Below are positions 17,277 to 28,311 of a stretch of DNA of 64,000 nt, one piece after another. Made by a program: the position numbers and the translations under genes. Each line of letters starts with the position of its first letter. Position 1 is the first letter of the stretch. Below the pieces are notes generated by a model, which ran no database searches, had not been told where the DNA came from, and saw only the letters and a program-made list of their open reading frames with translations. Origin of the DNA: Silvimonas soli (lineage in GTDB: Bacteria; Pseudomonadota; Gammaproteobacteria; Burkholderiales; Chitinibacteraceae); assembly GCF_030035605.1 (NCBI RefSeq), contig NZ_CP106736.1, positions 2,666,001 through 2,730,000 of the forward strand, written 5' to 3'.

Positions 17277-20200
17277 ATGCGCTTTTTCCCTGCACGTTTT
17301 CGGCCTTTCATGAATTGGGCATTCTCCAGCAACGCCGCCAGACGCGGGTTTCTGGTCATGATTTTGCTTATTGAGGGTGCTTGTGCGGCTGGCTACCTGA
17401 TTCTGGAGCGCAGCTGGATTGAAGCGGGGGTGGCACGGAACCTCCAAAACGTGTCAGCGATGCATCGGCGCAGCTTTGAACAGCTTGAATCGACGCTGGA
17501 ATATCAGCTGGCAGCGGTCGGCGAGGCGGTGAGAGGTATGGGTGACAGCACACGGGACCACCTGGAAAAGCATGTCCGGCTGCAAAAAGAGCTGACACAT
17601 CGATGGCTCGATACGATTGCCATCCTGGACCCGGATGGCAAGATCGTTGCCGTTGACTCCAATGTGCCACTGGCATCGGTCCTGCCTCCCGAAGTGCTGG
17701 CAGCCTATTCCTTCAAGGATTTGCCCCGGTTTCGGGCTCTCCAGGATAGCGGAATAGAGACGGCCAGCTTTTTTATTCCCATTCCCCAAGTACCTGAACT
17801 GGGTGGCGGCGTCATGGTGACGTACCGGCGGATCACCGCCCTGGATGGATATCCAATGGGCAGTGTGATCGGCTATACCAGCCTGCAAAGCCTTTCGGCC
17901 TTGCTCAATACCGATGCAACGCACGGATTTGATCTGGGTAAAGATGGTCTCCTGTCCCTTCTTGATCTACATACGCGCCAGCTTTTGTTCCGCTATGTAT
18001 ATGCAGGTAATCCGGCCGGGGGCCATTTAATGGGCACGGTGCCCCTGCGCACCACGTCTGTTCGGGATACCAGCTATGGTCCGGATGTGAAATATATTCG
18101 CTCCCCTATCGACGGTGTGGAACGGCTTGCCGTGCTGACCCCCCTGCACAATGGCCAGTGGGAGCAACTGGTGGGTGCCAGCAAGGATGTGTACCTGTTC
18201 AACTGGCGCATCCAGGTGGCCTTCTCCGTGCTGGCGTTTGCGTGCCTGGCGGTCCTGCAGTGGTTGCTGCTGGGGTTTTTCCAGCGCAGCCGTGAACAGC
18301 GCGCACTGCTGGATCTGGTGCTCGACAGCGTGGACGCAGTTGCATATATCAAGACCAGTGACCGGCGCTTTGTGTATGTCAACGCCAATACCGCTGCCCT
18401 GATTGGCTTGCCGGCTGATCAGATTGTCGGTCGTCTGGACAGCGAGGTCGTGCCGCAGGCTGCAGCCGATGAATATTATGCCAAGGACCTCGAGGTGTTT
18501 GACTCAGGCCGCAAGCACAGCGGCATGGACGTCTTCACCCCAGCTGGGGATAAAACCAGGTACTACATGGCGGTCCGGGTGCCAGTGCACCTGCCGGGTC
18601 AGCCACCGGCACTGATCGGTTTTTCCACCGACGTGACCGAATTGCATGAACAAACCCTCGCGCGCGAAGCCGCCGAGAAAGAACTGGCGGCGCACAACCA
18701 CGCCCTGTGGCTGAACAATCAGGTCCTGGAGAAACTGGGTCAGAACGGCTCGCTGTCCGAAGTGCTGGACACCATGCTGCGCATCACCGATAGCTATCGT
18801 CCCGGGATGTTGGGGGCCGTGTATCTGGTCGCTGACGATGGCCAGGCGCTCACTGTCTGTGCCGCCCCCAATTTATCTGAGGCGTGGAAGCAGGTCGCAG
18901 TGCGGATCCCTATCGATGAATTGAACGGGGCTTCAACGTTGGCGGTTCGCAGTGGCGAAACGGTCATTGTGGAGGATGTAGCCACCCATCCGTGTTGGGC
19001 CGCAGCGCGAGAAAAAGCGCTTAATGCCGGTCTGCGTGCCGCCTGGGCCCAGCCCATCAAAAACGGCGAGGGCCGGATTCTCGGTGTCTTTACCATTTAC
19101 AAGCAGGAACCGGCCACACCGGACGCCCACGATCTCGCCCTGCTGGCGGACTACGCGCGGCTCGCGCAGATGGTCATCGAACGCTCGCGGCTGGCCGAAG
19201 CCTTGCAGGAAAGCCAGGACCGGTATCGCCTGATCGCAGAGAACAGCAAGGACATGATCTGGGTGATGGACTACCCCTTTTTGACCTGCAGCTATGTCAG
19301 CCCCTCTGCTGAACGGCTACGCGGCTGGACGGCAGAAGAAATGCTTGAACAGCGGCTCGAAGCGTTTGTGTCAGCGGGGTCGGTAAGCCGGGTGAGAGAG
19401 GCCTTGCAGGAAAGCCTGCAGCGTATTGCTCAGGGAGATTCGACGGGGCGGTTCATTGCGATGGAACTGGAGTATTTGCATAAGGACGGTCGTAGCATAC
19501 CGTGCGAGATCGTGGCCAATATCATGCTGGACAGCACCGGCACACCGACCCACATCGTGGGCAGTACCCGCGACATCACCCGGCGCAAGGCTGCCGAGGC
19601 ACTGGAACACCGCAATCAGGAACTGCAGGCACAGGCCGTCGTGCAGGAACTACAGCAGCAGGAACTGCGTGCCACACAGGCCTGGTTCAGCAACATTGTG
19701 GAATCTGCGCCGGATGGCATGCTGGTGGTGGATAGCCAAGGGCTGATTACGCTGGCTAACGGTCGGCTGGAAACCAAGTTCGGTTACAAGCGCGGTGAGC
19801 TGGTCGGGATGCCGGTAGACATGCTGGTGCCTTCGGGCTTTCGTCATTCGCATGGCGCTCACCGTGAAGAGTTCAGACTCGAACGTGACACGACGCGCAG
19901 CATGGGCACGGGCACGGGCCGCAGAATTTTCGGCCAGCGCAAGGACGGCAGCGAATTTCCGCTCGAAATCCGTCTGTCACGCATGCCTGGGCGCAATGGT
20001 GGAGAAGCTCTGGTTTGCGCATCCGTGCGGGACATCACCCAGCGCTTGCAGGAAGAAGCCACCCATCGGGCACTGGAAGAACGCCACAGCCTGATTCTTG
20101 CCACCGTCAGCAGCGGTGTTCTCGGGATTGATCAACAAGGCAACATCACCTTCGCCAACCCGGCAGCGGCCACTTTACTGGGCCATGACGAACTGGAACT

Positions 20201-22046
20201 GGTGGGGATGTCTTTACCGCGACTGGCCCGCTATGCGGCGGAAGATGGCAGTGAACTGCTGGCGCGTGAATCCTGGCATCTGCTGCCAGCAGATATGACC
20301 AAGCCCTCGCGCGGTACCGACGCATATTTGTGGCACAAAAACGGGACTGGTTTCATCACGGAATATGCCATTACCCCCACGCTGCAACCGGCAGATCAGA
20401 CCTGCATGGTCATCACGTTCCGGGACGTGACGGCGCGGGTCGAGGCCGAATGGTTCCGTGCCTCCGAGCAGGAGCGCCTGCAACGCATCATGGAAAGCAG
20501 TCCGGTCTGCATTGCCTTTTCCTCAAGGGAGCAACTGCATTTTGCCAATCCGGAGTTTGTGGACACGTTCGGTATCGGTGCAGGCGACCAGTCTGTGGCG
20601 CTTTATGTCCGCCCGGAAGAACGCCTTGAGCTGTTTACGGCTATTGATAAGCACGAAAATACCCGCAATCGCGAGATTCAGTATTACGACCGCGACCACC
20701 GTGTACGGGACATGCTGGTCACTGCTGTGCCAACAAAACTGAATGGCGTGCAGGGCGTACTGGGCTGGCTGGTTGACGTCACCGAGGTCAAGACGAGCGA
20801 GCGGGCCAGACAGGCTGAACTGCAGTATCAGGGGCAACTGGAATCGCTGGTCGAGGAACGCACGGCCGAACTCATGGCGGCCAAGGAAGTGGCCGAGGAC
20901 GCCACCCGCGCCAAAAGCGATTTCCTTGCCAACATGAGCCATGAAATCCGCACCCCGATGAATGCGATCATCGGCATGTCGCACCTGGCGCTGAAAACCG
21001 AACTCAATCCACGACAGCAGGATTACCTGGGCAAGATTCAGCAATCCGGCCGTCTGTTGCTGGGCATCCTCAATGATGTGCTTGATTTTTCAAAAATCGA
21101 GGCAGGAAAGCTGGATATCGAAAAGGTAGGCTTCCGGCTCTCCGACGTACTGGAGCAGGTTGTGGCCCTGGAAGGGGGTAAGGCAAGCAGCAAGTTCCTG
21201 CCAATGACGGTTGAGGTGGCCAGCAACGTGCCGGACAAGCTGGCGGGCGACCCCACTCGCCTGAGTCAGATTTTGCTTAATTATGTCAGCAATGCACTGA
21301 AATTTACCGAGCAGGGACGTATCCGCATCGAGGTCAGCCTGGATGATCGCCACGCCGACGAGGTGTTGTTGCGCTTCGCTGTCAGCGACACCGGGATCGG
21401 CTTGACTCCGGCGCAGTGTGATCAACTGTTCCAGGCCTTTCAGCAGGCGGATACGTCGACCACGCGGCAGTATGGCGGTACCGGTTTGGGCCTGGCCATC
21501 GTCAAGATGCTGGCAGAACTGATGCGCGGTGAAGTCGGTGTCGAAAGCGAGTACGGCCGTGGCAGCACGTTCTGGTTCACCGCGTGGATGGGTCTGAGCT
21601 CTATTGCTGACAAAAGCCAGACCCATGCCTCGGCATACCTTCTGGCAGGGCCTCCCCAACTGGACGGCAAGCGCATCCTGCTGGTCGAGGACAACGAACT
21701 GAACCAGCTGGTCGCGGTGGAACTGTTAAAAGAGAGCGGCGTGGCGGTCGATATCGCGGACAACGGCGCGATCGCGGTAGAGCTGGCTGCAAAAAACGGC
21801 TATGACCTGATCCTGATGGACATGCAGATGCCGGTCCTGGATGGTCTCCAGGCTACGCGACAGATGCGCGAAGGTGGCCGGTGCATGCATGTGCCGATTG
21901 TGGCGATGACCGCCAACACCCAGGAGCAGGATCGCAACCGTTGTCGGGAAATCGGGATGAACGATTACCTGGCCAAACCATTCGAGCCCGAAGCGCTGCA
22001 GGAGATTTTGCTCAAGTGGGCGTCTGGTGCGGCGAGTCACGACTGA
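17277..22046 (+). CDS. Large hybrid sensor histidine kinase (dTM-PAS-GAF-4xPAS-HisKA-HATPase-REC)
   Basis: A 1589-residue membrane sensor kinase. TM1 (about 25-46) and TM2 (about 314-336) enclose a periplasmic sensor domain of about 265 residues. These are followed by PAS (342-455), GAF (478-640) and four more PAS domains (about 648-775, 802-930, 936-1060 and 1068-1170). A coiled coil leads to HisKA with the phospho-accepting His at about 1222 in [11 protein letters not shown], HATPase (N box near 1339, [11 protein letters not shown] near 1400) and a C-terminal receiver with the phospho-accepting Asp at about 1515 in [13 protein letters not shown]. No Hpt domain or output partner is adjacent, so phosphotransfer must involve proteins elsewhere. 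The ATG at 17277 is chosen; a GTG at 17238 is also open, and neither has a strong ribosome site. It sits between chemoreceptor and autotransporter, suggesting control of surface behaviour. Confidence 0.93.
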   Translation: MRFFPARFRPFMNWAFSSNAARRGFLVMILLIEGACAAGYLILERSWIEAGVARNLQNVSAMHRRSFEQLESTLEYQLAAVGEAVRGMGDSTRDHLEKHVRLQKELTHRWLDTIAILDPDGKIVAVDSNVPLASVLPPEVLAAYSFKDLPRFRALQDSGIETASFFIPIPQVPELGGGVMVTYRRITALDGYPMGSVIGYTSLQSLSALLNTDATHGFDLGKDGLLSLLDLHTRQLLFRYVYAGNPAGGHLMGTVPLRTTSVRDTSYGPDVKYIRSPIDGVERLAVLTPLHNGQWEQLVGASKDVYLFNWRIQVAFSVLAFACLAVLQWLLLGFFQRSREQRALLDLVLDSVDAVAYIKTSDRRFVYVNANTAALIGLPADQIVGRLDSEVVPQAAADEYYAKDLEVFDSGRKHSGMDVFTPAGDKTRYYMAVRVPVHLPGQPPALIGFSTDVTELHEQTLAREAAEKELAAHNHALWLNNQVLEKLGQNGSLSEVLDTMLRITDSYRPGMLGAVYLVADDGQALTVCAAPNLSEAWKQVAVRIPIDELNGASTLAVRSGETVIVEDVATHPCWAAAREKALNAGLRAAWAQPIKNGEGRILGVFTIYKQEPATPDAHDLALLADYARLAQMVIERSRLAEALQESQDRYRLIAENSKDMIWVMDYPFLTCSYVSPSAERLRGWTAEEMLEQRLEAFVSAGSVSRVREALQESLQRIAQGDSTGRFIAMELEYLHKDGRSIPCEIVANIMLDSTGTPTHIVGSTRDITRRKAAEALEHRNQELQAQAVVQELQQQELRATQAWFSNIVESAPDGMLVVDSQGLITLANGRLETKFGYKRGELVGMPVDMLVPSGFRHSHGAHREEFRLERDTTRSMGTGTGRRIFGQRKDGSEFPLEIRLSRMPGRNGGEALVCASVRDITQRLQEEATHRALEERHSLILATVSSGVLGIDQQGNITFANPAAATLLGHDELELVGMSLPRLARYAAEDGSELLARESWHLLPADMTKPSRGTDAYLWHKNGTGFITEYAITPTLQPADQTCMVITFRDVTARVEAEWFRASEQERLQRIMESSPVCIAFSSREQLHFANPEFVDTFGIGAGDQSVALYVRPEERLELFTAIDKHENTRNREIQYYDRDHRVRDMLVTAVPTKLNGVQGVLGWLVDVTEVKTSERARQAELQYQGQLESLVEERTAELMAAKEVAEDATRAKSDFLANMSHEIRTPMNAIIGMSHLALKTELNPRQQDYLGKIQQSGRLLLGILNDVLDFSKIEAGKLDIEKVGFRLSDVLEQVVALEGGKASSKFLPMTVEVASNVPDKLAGDPTRLSQILLNYVSNALKFTEQGRIRIEVSLDDRHADEVLLRFAVSDTGIGLTPAQCDQLFQAFQQADTSTTRQYGGTGLGLAIVKMLAELMRGEVGVESEYGRGSTFWFTAWMGLSSIADKSQTHASAYLLAGPPQLDGKRILLVEDNELNQLVAVELLKESGVAVDIADNGAIAVELAAKNGYDLILMDMQMPVLDGLQATRQMREGGRCMHVPIVAMTANTQEQDRNRCREIGMNDYLAKPFEPEALQEILLKWASGAASHD

Positions 22047-22811
22047 CTGATTCCTGTTTGCTTCGGAGGTTGGCGATCGGCAAGGGAGCGGGGTTAACCG
22101 ATGGCCACCGGCTCACGACGGAGAGCCCCCGCCACTACCATCTGGGGGTACGCCACCCCGAGGTTCGATCAGGCTGCGGCGCAAAACTGGCAGCTCTCTA
22201 CAGAATCAGAGGCAGACGAAATCAGTGGACGGATTGCCTGGATTACTCAGCTCCGCCTTTTAGCGCAGATTTGTTTTCTCAAAAAAGTGTAAAACGTCCA
22301 AACGTGTTGCCTGAGTTCATCGATGCCACTTTTGCGGTGCAGAAAAAGCATCCCATATTCTGCGCACTGCCCCACATGACTCCATTCTTCTCAATCAGTT
22401 AACGCCGGGACAGCATTGAACCTACAAAAATGCTTCAGCTGCTGGTGCTATTCAATAGCCCGTTACTGCTGGCCGATGCACTTCATTCTGTTCTTAACAA
22501 TAAATAAATTTGAGTGTTTTTAATTGTGCACCCGACGGCACCCACTGACTCGGTCTGGGGCAGCCTGACGACGTACTCATCCCCGCGCTGATCGCAATTT
22601 CTGGCCCATGTCATTGATATGGCTAGCCAAAATTCACATTCTTCATCCGTTTTGCTGTTTTGCTCAGACCTGCTCAGTTTCGTTGCGCGAAAAGTGTTTA
22701 AAAGACATTTGTATGCCATGCGGGGAGTTGGGCGTTCTATTGCGTTTCCCTACCAATGCACGGCCACGTGTTTTGCAACGCATAAGCCCAAATACAGAGG
22801 TCAGGGATGTG
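22047..22811. other. Gene-free stretch upstream of the large autotransporter
   Basis: 765 bp without a convincing gene. Short frames lack ribosome sites. It contains the TGCTCAG tandem motif at 22658-22677, and the region just before 22812 supplies the ribosome site. Confidence 0.55.
22658..22677 (+). promoter_or_regulatory. TGCTCAG tandem motif, copy B
   Basis: TGCTCAGACCTGCTCAG, two perfect heptamers with a 10-bp period preceded by TTTT, lies 135 bp upstream of the autotransporter start in the same orientation. It is the cleanest copy of the motif in the window. Confidence 0.5.
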
Positions 22812-25800
22812 ATGGAAATCAGGTGGAAATCAAATTTGGCGGGGTCTGCGGGCGGGGCCAAATCAAGTCAGCGCTTTGCGCTTTCAGAAATGGCGTTTGC
22901 GCTCATGGCTGTTTTTTCGCCTGCGTACGCCGTAGCTGCAAACCCGCTATCTGCTGCCGGTATCACTGTTATTTGGGGCCAGACCGATGGTGCCATTCAA
23001 AATACCGCGGCCTCAGGCTCGGCGATAAGCGCAACGGCTGGCGGCCTGATAACGGTCTCGAATACCCAAGTCTCCGAGACCAATTCAGGGGCCCTGACGC
23101 GGGGTCTGCTTGCGACGGGTAAAAACGCGAACGGCAGTGGGTCCTCCATCCAGGCAACCAATACGAATATATCCGTCGCTGGCGCGGGAAGCGGAACGAA
23201 CGGTGCATCTGCTGCGGTTGGCGTGCAGAGCGCCTCGGGCGGTGAAATATTTTTGAGTGGCGGTACGGTCAAAATGACCGGTGCCAATCTCGCCATCGCA
23301 ATACGGTCCCTGGACGGTGGTTCGACCAACACTACCGGAATCGCCATTTCTACTGTCGGTGTCAGCTCTCACGGCGTTCAGGCATTTGAGACCAATAGCG
23401 CATTGACCGCACTGGTCACCGTCAATGGCGGCAGCGTAACCACGGCGGGGCCCAACTCCTACGGATTGTTTGCCCAGAACACCGGCGCGACCGTAAACGA
23501 CAATGGCGCCTGGATCACGACCATGGGCGATGTCGGGCGTGGCATCTACGCGAATGCCGGCGGCGTGGTAAACGTGGCGGGCGGCAGCATCACCACAAAC
23601 GGCAGCTATGCGGTGGGCATGTTGGCATCGGGTGTCGACCCGAACAATAGCAATAGCGTGGGAACAATTGTCGCCTCAGACGTGACCGTTGTTGCGAACG
23701 GTTCATTGACTGCGGGCATTGCCGCAGGCTCTTCTGATGGCAACCCTGCTGACAACGAGATTGGCGGCAGCATCAACTTCACGGGCGGCAGCATCACCAC
23801 CACGGGAAGCCAGGACGTGGGTGTGCTCGCTCAATTGGGCGGCTCCATTGGCCTGCGCAATACATCAGTCACGAATACGAATACCGCTGACACGGAGGCA
23901 ATGGGACTGTATGCGACCGGCGCCGGGTCGTCGATCACTGCAGCCAACACGCAAATCTCCGTGGCAGGCATCGGAAATGTCAGCGGCCCCGGCATACCCA
24001 TCGGTGTAGAGTCCGGGGCGGCAGGCGTCATATCCTTAACGGATAGTACGGTCGCAATGATCGGCAATGGCCCGTACGAGGAGGGTTTGTATGCAACCGG
24101 TACCGGTTCGTCAATCATCGCAACCAACACGAATATTGCTGTGGCGGGGACTGGAACGGCTAGCGCCAACGCCCCTGTTGGCGTGGATGTAGATGAGAAG
24201 GGCAACATATCCTTGACGGGAGGTTCGGTGGCGATGACCGGCACCAACCACAGCAACGCGCTACGGTCCTCTACCGGCGGTACCATCACGACGAACAGCA
24301 CTGCCATTTCCACCAGCGGCACCAATTCTCACGCGGTCCTGGTGGTCGGCAGCGCACCTTCCTCGCAAGTCACCATCAATAGCGGCAGTGTGGCGACGTC
24401 CGGCACGAATTCCTACGGCCTGTTTGCAGATAACACTGGCGCGATCGTTAACGACAACGCGGCCCGGATTACCACCACCGGCAGCGTTGGGTTTGGCATC
24501 TACGCGTACGGGGGCGGCATTGCAAACGTGACTGGCGGCAGCATCGTAACCAGCGGCAGCAATGCTGATGGGATGCTTGCGTCAGGTACCGATGCAAATA
24601 ATAACGCCGGGAGAATTATCGCTGCAGGCGTGACTGTCGTTACGCATGGCACGCAGTCCGTGGGCATTGCCGCTGGTAATCCTGGTGACTCCGAGATTGC
24701 GGGCAACATCGACTTCACCGGTGGCAGCATCACCACCACCGGTAGCCAGTCTGCGGGCGTGTCGGCGCAACTGGGTGCTTCTGCCTCTCTTCACAACACA
24801 ACGGTTTCTGCCAGCGGACCGGGCTCCGCGGCGGTGTCAGTTGGCAGCGGAGCGAGGCTGAACGTTGGGGGTAGCACGCTCACCTCGGCCCAATCAGCAG
24901 GGATAGCAATTACTGACGATGCCACCGTGAACTTGACCGGGACGACCGTTAAGGCCGGGCCATCCAGTGCGTCCATTGTCTCGACGCTGGATACAGCAGG
25001 TCAGACGCAGTCCATCACAGTAGGGACCGGCTCTACGCTGACGCAAAACAATGGCACACTTTTGCAGGTGAACCGCACTGGTGGTGGCATCGATGGCATC
25101 GTAAATCTGACACTGCAGGCCGGGTCGGTTGCCACAGGCAACATCGTGGATACGGTAACGAGTGGTGGTACTGGAAAGACGAACTTTGATGTTCAGGCGG
25201 GTGCCCTCTGGTCCGGTAATACGCAGGGTGTAAATAACACGAGCGTGGGTGAAGGTGGAAGTCTGACCTATGGTGCGGTTGGCGCTAATGCTGGTCATGC
25301 AACGGCTATCGCAGGCGATGTCAGCGCAACCAACTACACCGCCGTGACATTCAATACAGCGGCGACGGTGGGCGGAAGTGTGGCCTCCGGCAACAATTCA
25401 ACTGTGGCCTTCAACCAGACAGCAACAATCGGTGGGGGGGTGACTTCGGGTCAAAGCTCTGCCGTCGCGTTTAACGACGCTGTAACGGTGAATGGAACAG
25501 TCCAGTCCGGCGACAATTCGACCGTCGCGTTCAAAGGTGCGGCAACGGTAGGCGGAAACGTTACCTCTGGCGGCAATTCGAAAGTCGCTTTCGAACAGAT
25601 TGCGACCATTGGCGGCAATGTAACCTCCGGCCCGAACGCCACCGTTGCGTTCAATAACACCGCAGCAGTTGCTGGCAATGTGCAGGGTACGGGGACGACC
25701 ATCGTTTTTGCACAGGGCGTGAGCATCGGCCAGAACCTGGCGACGACCGGCGGCAGCGTAACATTCGACGGTGCTGCGACGATTGGCAAAGACATTTCGG

Positions 25801-27602
25801 CCAATAATTCCACCATCGTATTCAGCAAGTCCAATCCAGTAACGGTAAATGGGAACCTTGTTCTCGATAATGGTGCAGTCACAAGTGGTGGCGCGACAGG
25901 CGGCAACAGCCAGTTAGTGGTGGCCGGTGATGTTTCTGTCAATGGCGGATCAAAGCTCGGCGGTAACCTTAGCGTTATTGGTAAAGTGAGCGGCAACGGC
26001 ATCATTGTGCCGAGTATGGCAAGCGCTCCTGCTCCCGTTCACCCCTCTGTTAACACTACCGCTGTTATCGCGCCGCTGGCTGCCGGCAAAGGGGCGCCGT
26101 TTGCATCCGCCAGGGCAGTGCTAAGGGATGCCGTCCCCCCCGCATCTGTGTCGCCGGGCAATTCGGTTGCTACGCAGACCTATGGCAGCCTGTCCGGATT
26201 CACCGGCACTTATATGGCCGGCGTGAATGCCGCAGCTCAGTCGGATCTGGTTGTTGTCCGCAGCAACGTCGATCTGTCGCAGATCAAGCTCGTAGTGGGC
26301 CAGGAAAACGGTACCGATGGCTACCGTATCAACACGCCATACGCTGTTCTTCAAACAACGAACGGCGGCACAGTGCAAAACAAGTTCGCAAGTGCCGACC
26401 TTGACGCATCGTTCGACAACACGCTCCTCACGCTCAGTCCGGTCAAGTACGATGCGACGGCGGCAATAGTCAGTCTTATGGTTGATCCGGCCAAGGTGGC
26501 TGTGGTCCGTCAGTCCATGACGCAGAATGAGAATGCGGCGCTCACTGGCGCGATGTCGGCAGCGGGCCCGAGCTTGATGGTAGACGCGCTGTTTACCACT
26601 GCGATCAAAGGATCGAACTTCGATCAGGTATCGGGTGAAAGTTATGCATCTATCAAGACCGCTCTGATTCAGGACAGTCACTACCTGCGCGATATGGAGA
26701 TCAATCGCCTGCGTTCAGTGTTCGCACCTGCGGTGGTAGACAATGCGGATGGCAGGTATGTAGCGGGCTCAGCCGGCAATGGCTCCGATCTCTGGGCGAC
26801 CGGGTTCGGCGCACGGAACCATGGGAAAGCTACTGACGGAGCCGCAGAGCTGTCTGCTTCGACCAGTGGCACCGTGGTGGGTGTGGATAAACTCCTCGAC
26901 AAGAACTGGCGTATTGGCGGCCTCGTGGGGTACAGCCAATCAAACTACCATGTCGATGGCCTTTCATCTTTGGCCAGTACCGATAACTACCATGTGGGGA
27001 TGTACGGCGGTACGCAAGCGAGCGGCTTTGGGGTGAGACTTGGCGCTGCTTATACCTGGAACAGCATCAAGGCACAGCGCGCTATCAACTTCGCGGATTT
27101 TGTTGATCATACGAGCAGCCATTACGATAGTGGCGTCGCCCAGGCATTTGGCGAGATTGGCTACCCGTTGCAATTGCGTCATGTTGCGTTCGAGCCGTTC
27201 GCCAATATGGCGGCGGTTCGCCTGCGCACTACGTCATTCAGCGAAACAGGTGGTGGGGCTGCGCTGGGCAGCCAGGGCGATGAAGAGAGCATTGCATTTT
27301 CCGCGCTGGGTCTGCATGCCTCGTCGAACTTTGACGTTGGCACATCACAACTTGCGGTGCAGGGCAAACTGGGTTGGCAGCACGCCTTTGGTGCCGTCAA
27401 CCCAATGGCTGCGCTCTCTTTTGCGGGCGGTCAGCCATTCAATGTCGCTGGCATCCCCCTTATGCGAGACGCCGCGCTGGTAGAGGTTGGGCTAAACGCG
27501 CGTTTGACCAAGTCCTCTCGGGTGGGCTTTTCCTATTCGGGACAATTGAATGGGCGGGCAAAAGAACATGGCTTTACTGCGAACCTTGACTACCAGTTCT
27601 AA
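22812..27602 (+). CDS. Classical autotransporter with repeat-rich beta-helical passenger
   Basis: A 1596-residue type Va autotransporter. The N-terminus is MEIRWKSNLAGSAGGAKSSQ followed by a hydrophobic core (MAFALMAVFSPAYA) and likely cleavage near residue 41. The passenger (about 42-1300) is rich in Gly, Ser, Thr and Asn, predicted as a beta helix. It contains a duplicated block of about 240 residues and about seven 20-residue STVAFxxxATIGGNVTSGxN repeats. The C-terminal beta barrel (about 1320-1596) starts near GSDLWATGFGARNHGK and ends NLDYQF with the terminal Phe recognised by the Bam machinery. The ATG at 22812 has AGGG about 5 bp upstream; longer starts are open but would precede the signal peptide. 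Adhesion or aggregation is likely; no catalytic domain is visible. Confidence 0.93.
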   Translation: MEIRWKSNLAGSAGGAKSSQRFALSEMAFALMAVFSPAYAVAANPLSAAGITVIWGQTDGAIQNTAASGSAISATAGGLITVSNTQVSETNSGALTRGLLATGKNANGSGSSIQATNTNISVAGAGSGTNGASAAVGVQSASGGEIFLSGGTVKMTGANLAIAIRSLDGGSTNTTGIAISTVGVSSHGVQAFETNSALTALVTVNGGSVTTAGPNSYGLFAQNTGATVNDNGAWITTMGDVGRGIYANAGGVVNVAGGSITTNGSYAVGMLASGVDPNNSNSVGTIVASDVTVVANGSLTAGIAAGSSDGNPADNEIGGSINFTGGSITTTGSQDVGVLAQLGGSIGLRNTSVTNTNTADTEAMGLYATGAGSSITAANTQISVAGIGNVSGPGIPIGVESGAAGVISLTDSTVAMIGNGPYEEGLYATGTGSSIIATNTNIAVAGTGTASANAPVGVDVDEKGNISLTGGSVAMTGTNHSNALRSSTGGTITTNSTAISTSGTNSHAVLVVGSAPSSQVTINSGSVATSGTNSYGLFADNTGAIVNDNAARITTTGSVGFGIYAYGGGIANVTGGSIVTSGSNADGMLASGTDANNNAGRIIAAGVTVVTHGTQSVGIAAGNPGDSEIAGNIDFTGGSITTTGSQSAGVSAQLGASASLHNTTVSASGPGSAAVSVGSGARLNVGGSTLTSAQSAGIAITDDATVNLTGTTVKAGPSSASIVSTLDTAGQTQSITVGTGSTLTQNNGTLLQVNRTGGGIDGIVNLTLQAGSVATGNIVDTVTSGGTGKTNFDVQAGALWSGNTQGVNNTSVGEGGSLTYGAVGANAGHATAIAGDVSATNYTAVTFNTAATVGGSVASGNNSTVAFNQTATIGGGVTSGQSSAVAFNDAVTVNGTVQSGDNSTVAFKGAATVGGNVTSGGNSKVAFEQIATIGGNVTSGPNATVAFNNTAAVAGNVQGTGTTIVFAQGVSIGQNLATTGGSVTFDGAATIGKDISANNSTIVFSKSNPVTVNGNLVLDNGAVTSGGATGGNSQLVVAGDVSVNGGSKLGGNLSVIGKVSGNGIIVPSMASAPAPVHPSVNTTAVIAPLAAGKGAPFASARAVLRDAVPPASVSPGNSVATQTYGSLSGFTGTYMAGVNAAAQSDLVVVRSNVDLSQIKLVVGQENGTDGYRINTPYAVLQTTNGGTVQNKFASADLDASFDNTLLTLSPVKYDATAAIVSLMVDPAKVAVVRQSMTQNENAALTGAMSAAGPSLMVDALFTTAIKGSNFDQVSGESYASIKTALIQDSHYLRDMEINRLRSVFAPAVVDNADGRYVAGSAGNGSDLWATGFGARNHGKATDGAAELSASTSGTVVGVDKLLDKNWRIGGLVGYSQSNYHVDGLSSLASTDNYHVGMYGGTQASGFGVRLGAAYTWNSIKAQRAINFADFVDHTSSHYDSGVAQAFGEIGYPLQLRHVAFEPFANMAAVRLRTTSFSETGGGAALGSQGDEESIAFSALGLHASSNFDVGTSQLAVQGKLGWQHAFGAVNPMAALSFAGGQPFNVAGIPLMRDAALVEVGLNARLTKSSRVGFSYSGQLNGRAKEHGFTANLDYQF
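23140..24810 (+). repeat. Duplicated passenger block (two ~0.7-kb copies)
   Basis: Residues coded at about 23140-23872 and 24105-24810 align along their length: both start GSSI[QI]ATNTNI[SA]VAG, pass through VT[VI]N[GS]GSV[TA]T[AS]G and NSYGLFA, and end with NFTGGSITTTGSQ-type or DFTGGSITTTGSQ-type motifs. A partial third copy of the opening lies near 23925. Nucleotide divergence shows that the duplication is not recent. Confidence 0.75.
25336..25850 (+). repeat. 60-bp tandem repeats in the passenger
   Basis: About seven consecutive units of 20 codons follow the pattern [ST]xVAFNxxATIGGNVTSGxN, for example at about 25394, 25454, 25514 and 25574. The exact 60-bp period is consistent with one turn of a beta helix per unit. 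Confidence 0.8.
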
Positions 27603-27700
27603 CTTTTTGTGGCGCCGAGAGACCGGCTCGTCCCGATGAAAAGTCAACTGCCCTGACGTTCGGGGTCCTGAAAGCAGCTGCTGTTACACATGCAATAACG

Positions 27701-27728
27701 GACATTTCAACCATGAGTCTGAAATGTC
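27701..27728 (+). terminator. Perfect hairpin downstream of the autotransporter
   Basis: GACATTTCA and TGAAATGTC form a 9-bp stem with a 10-base loop, 99 bp after the stop. There is no strong U-tract, so terminator function is only likely by position. Confidence 0.35.
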
Positions 27729-27894
27729 TGGTATGGCCGAGAATGAGTTAATGGTGGTAAGGCATCAAAATTGGGTTGGTGTAGGCCTGCAAGCAGATCT
27801 CGCATTCTGCCTTTTTCGGGCTTGGGATTTGCGTAAACCGAATTCTATCGACAGGGGGCGGCCCCTAACGTGGCCAACTTGTTTGCCGTTCACG

Positions 27895-28311
27895 TCATTG
27901 CGCGCGAAAACGCCCCCGCAGCCAGCCAATCGGGGCGCCTATCAAGGGCAGTTTTTGCCAAAGTTCTTCGGCCACATCCCAGTAATCACGATGGTCGATC
28001 ACCTTGCCGGTGTCATCGAACAAAAAGCGGGTGGCGCCATGCACCTGGTAGCGGGTGCCTTTCAGGCCAAAGTCGAAATCCCACGTGACAAAGCCGCGAT
28101 CAGCATCGGCCAGCACTTCGCGAATCACAAAGTGCGGCGTCTGTGTGGTTTCAAACATATGCGCAAATACCCGGCTGATCGCGGCCAAGCCCGCTACATC
28201 GTTGAATGGGTCTTTAAAGCGGGCGTCTGCGCGGTAATACAAACCAATCTGCGCCAGGCTCTGCGGCGTCAGTGTGCAATACCAGTCGAGTAGTCCATCA
28301 AACGGCTTCAT
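27895..28311 (-). CDS. NTF2-like (SnoaL-type) protein
   Basis: A 138-residue cytoplasmic protein with the cone-shaped NTF2-like fold pattern: RADARFKDPFNDVAG near residue 27, then WDFDFGLKGTRYQVHGATRF and DTGKVIDHRDYWDVAEELWQ at the end. It is last in the eight-gene lipid operon. The ATG at 28311 overlaps the stop of the SDR gene (TGATG; a GTG one codon earlier is also possible). NTF2-like proteins can be isomerases, hydratases or ligand-binding proteins; no catalytic assignment is possible. In related operons it accompanies the same SDR, MFS and Cfa-like genes. Confidence 0.8.
   Translation of the reverse strand: MKPFDGLLDWYCTLTPQSLAQIGLYYRADARFKDPFNDVAGLAAISRVFAHMFETTQTPHFVIREVLADADRGFVTWDFDFGLKGTRYQVHGATRFLFDDTGKVIDHRDYWDVAEELWQKLPLIGAPIGWLRGRFRAQ

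Noticed and set aside
25451..26005. 184-codon minus-strand frame within the autotransporter
   Set aside because: Pro/Leu/Thr-rich translation of the complementary repeat strand, a shadow of the 60-bp repeats.
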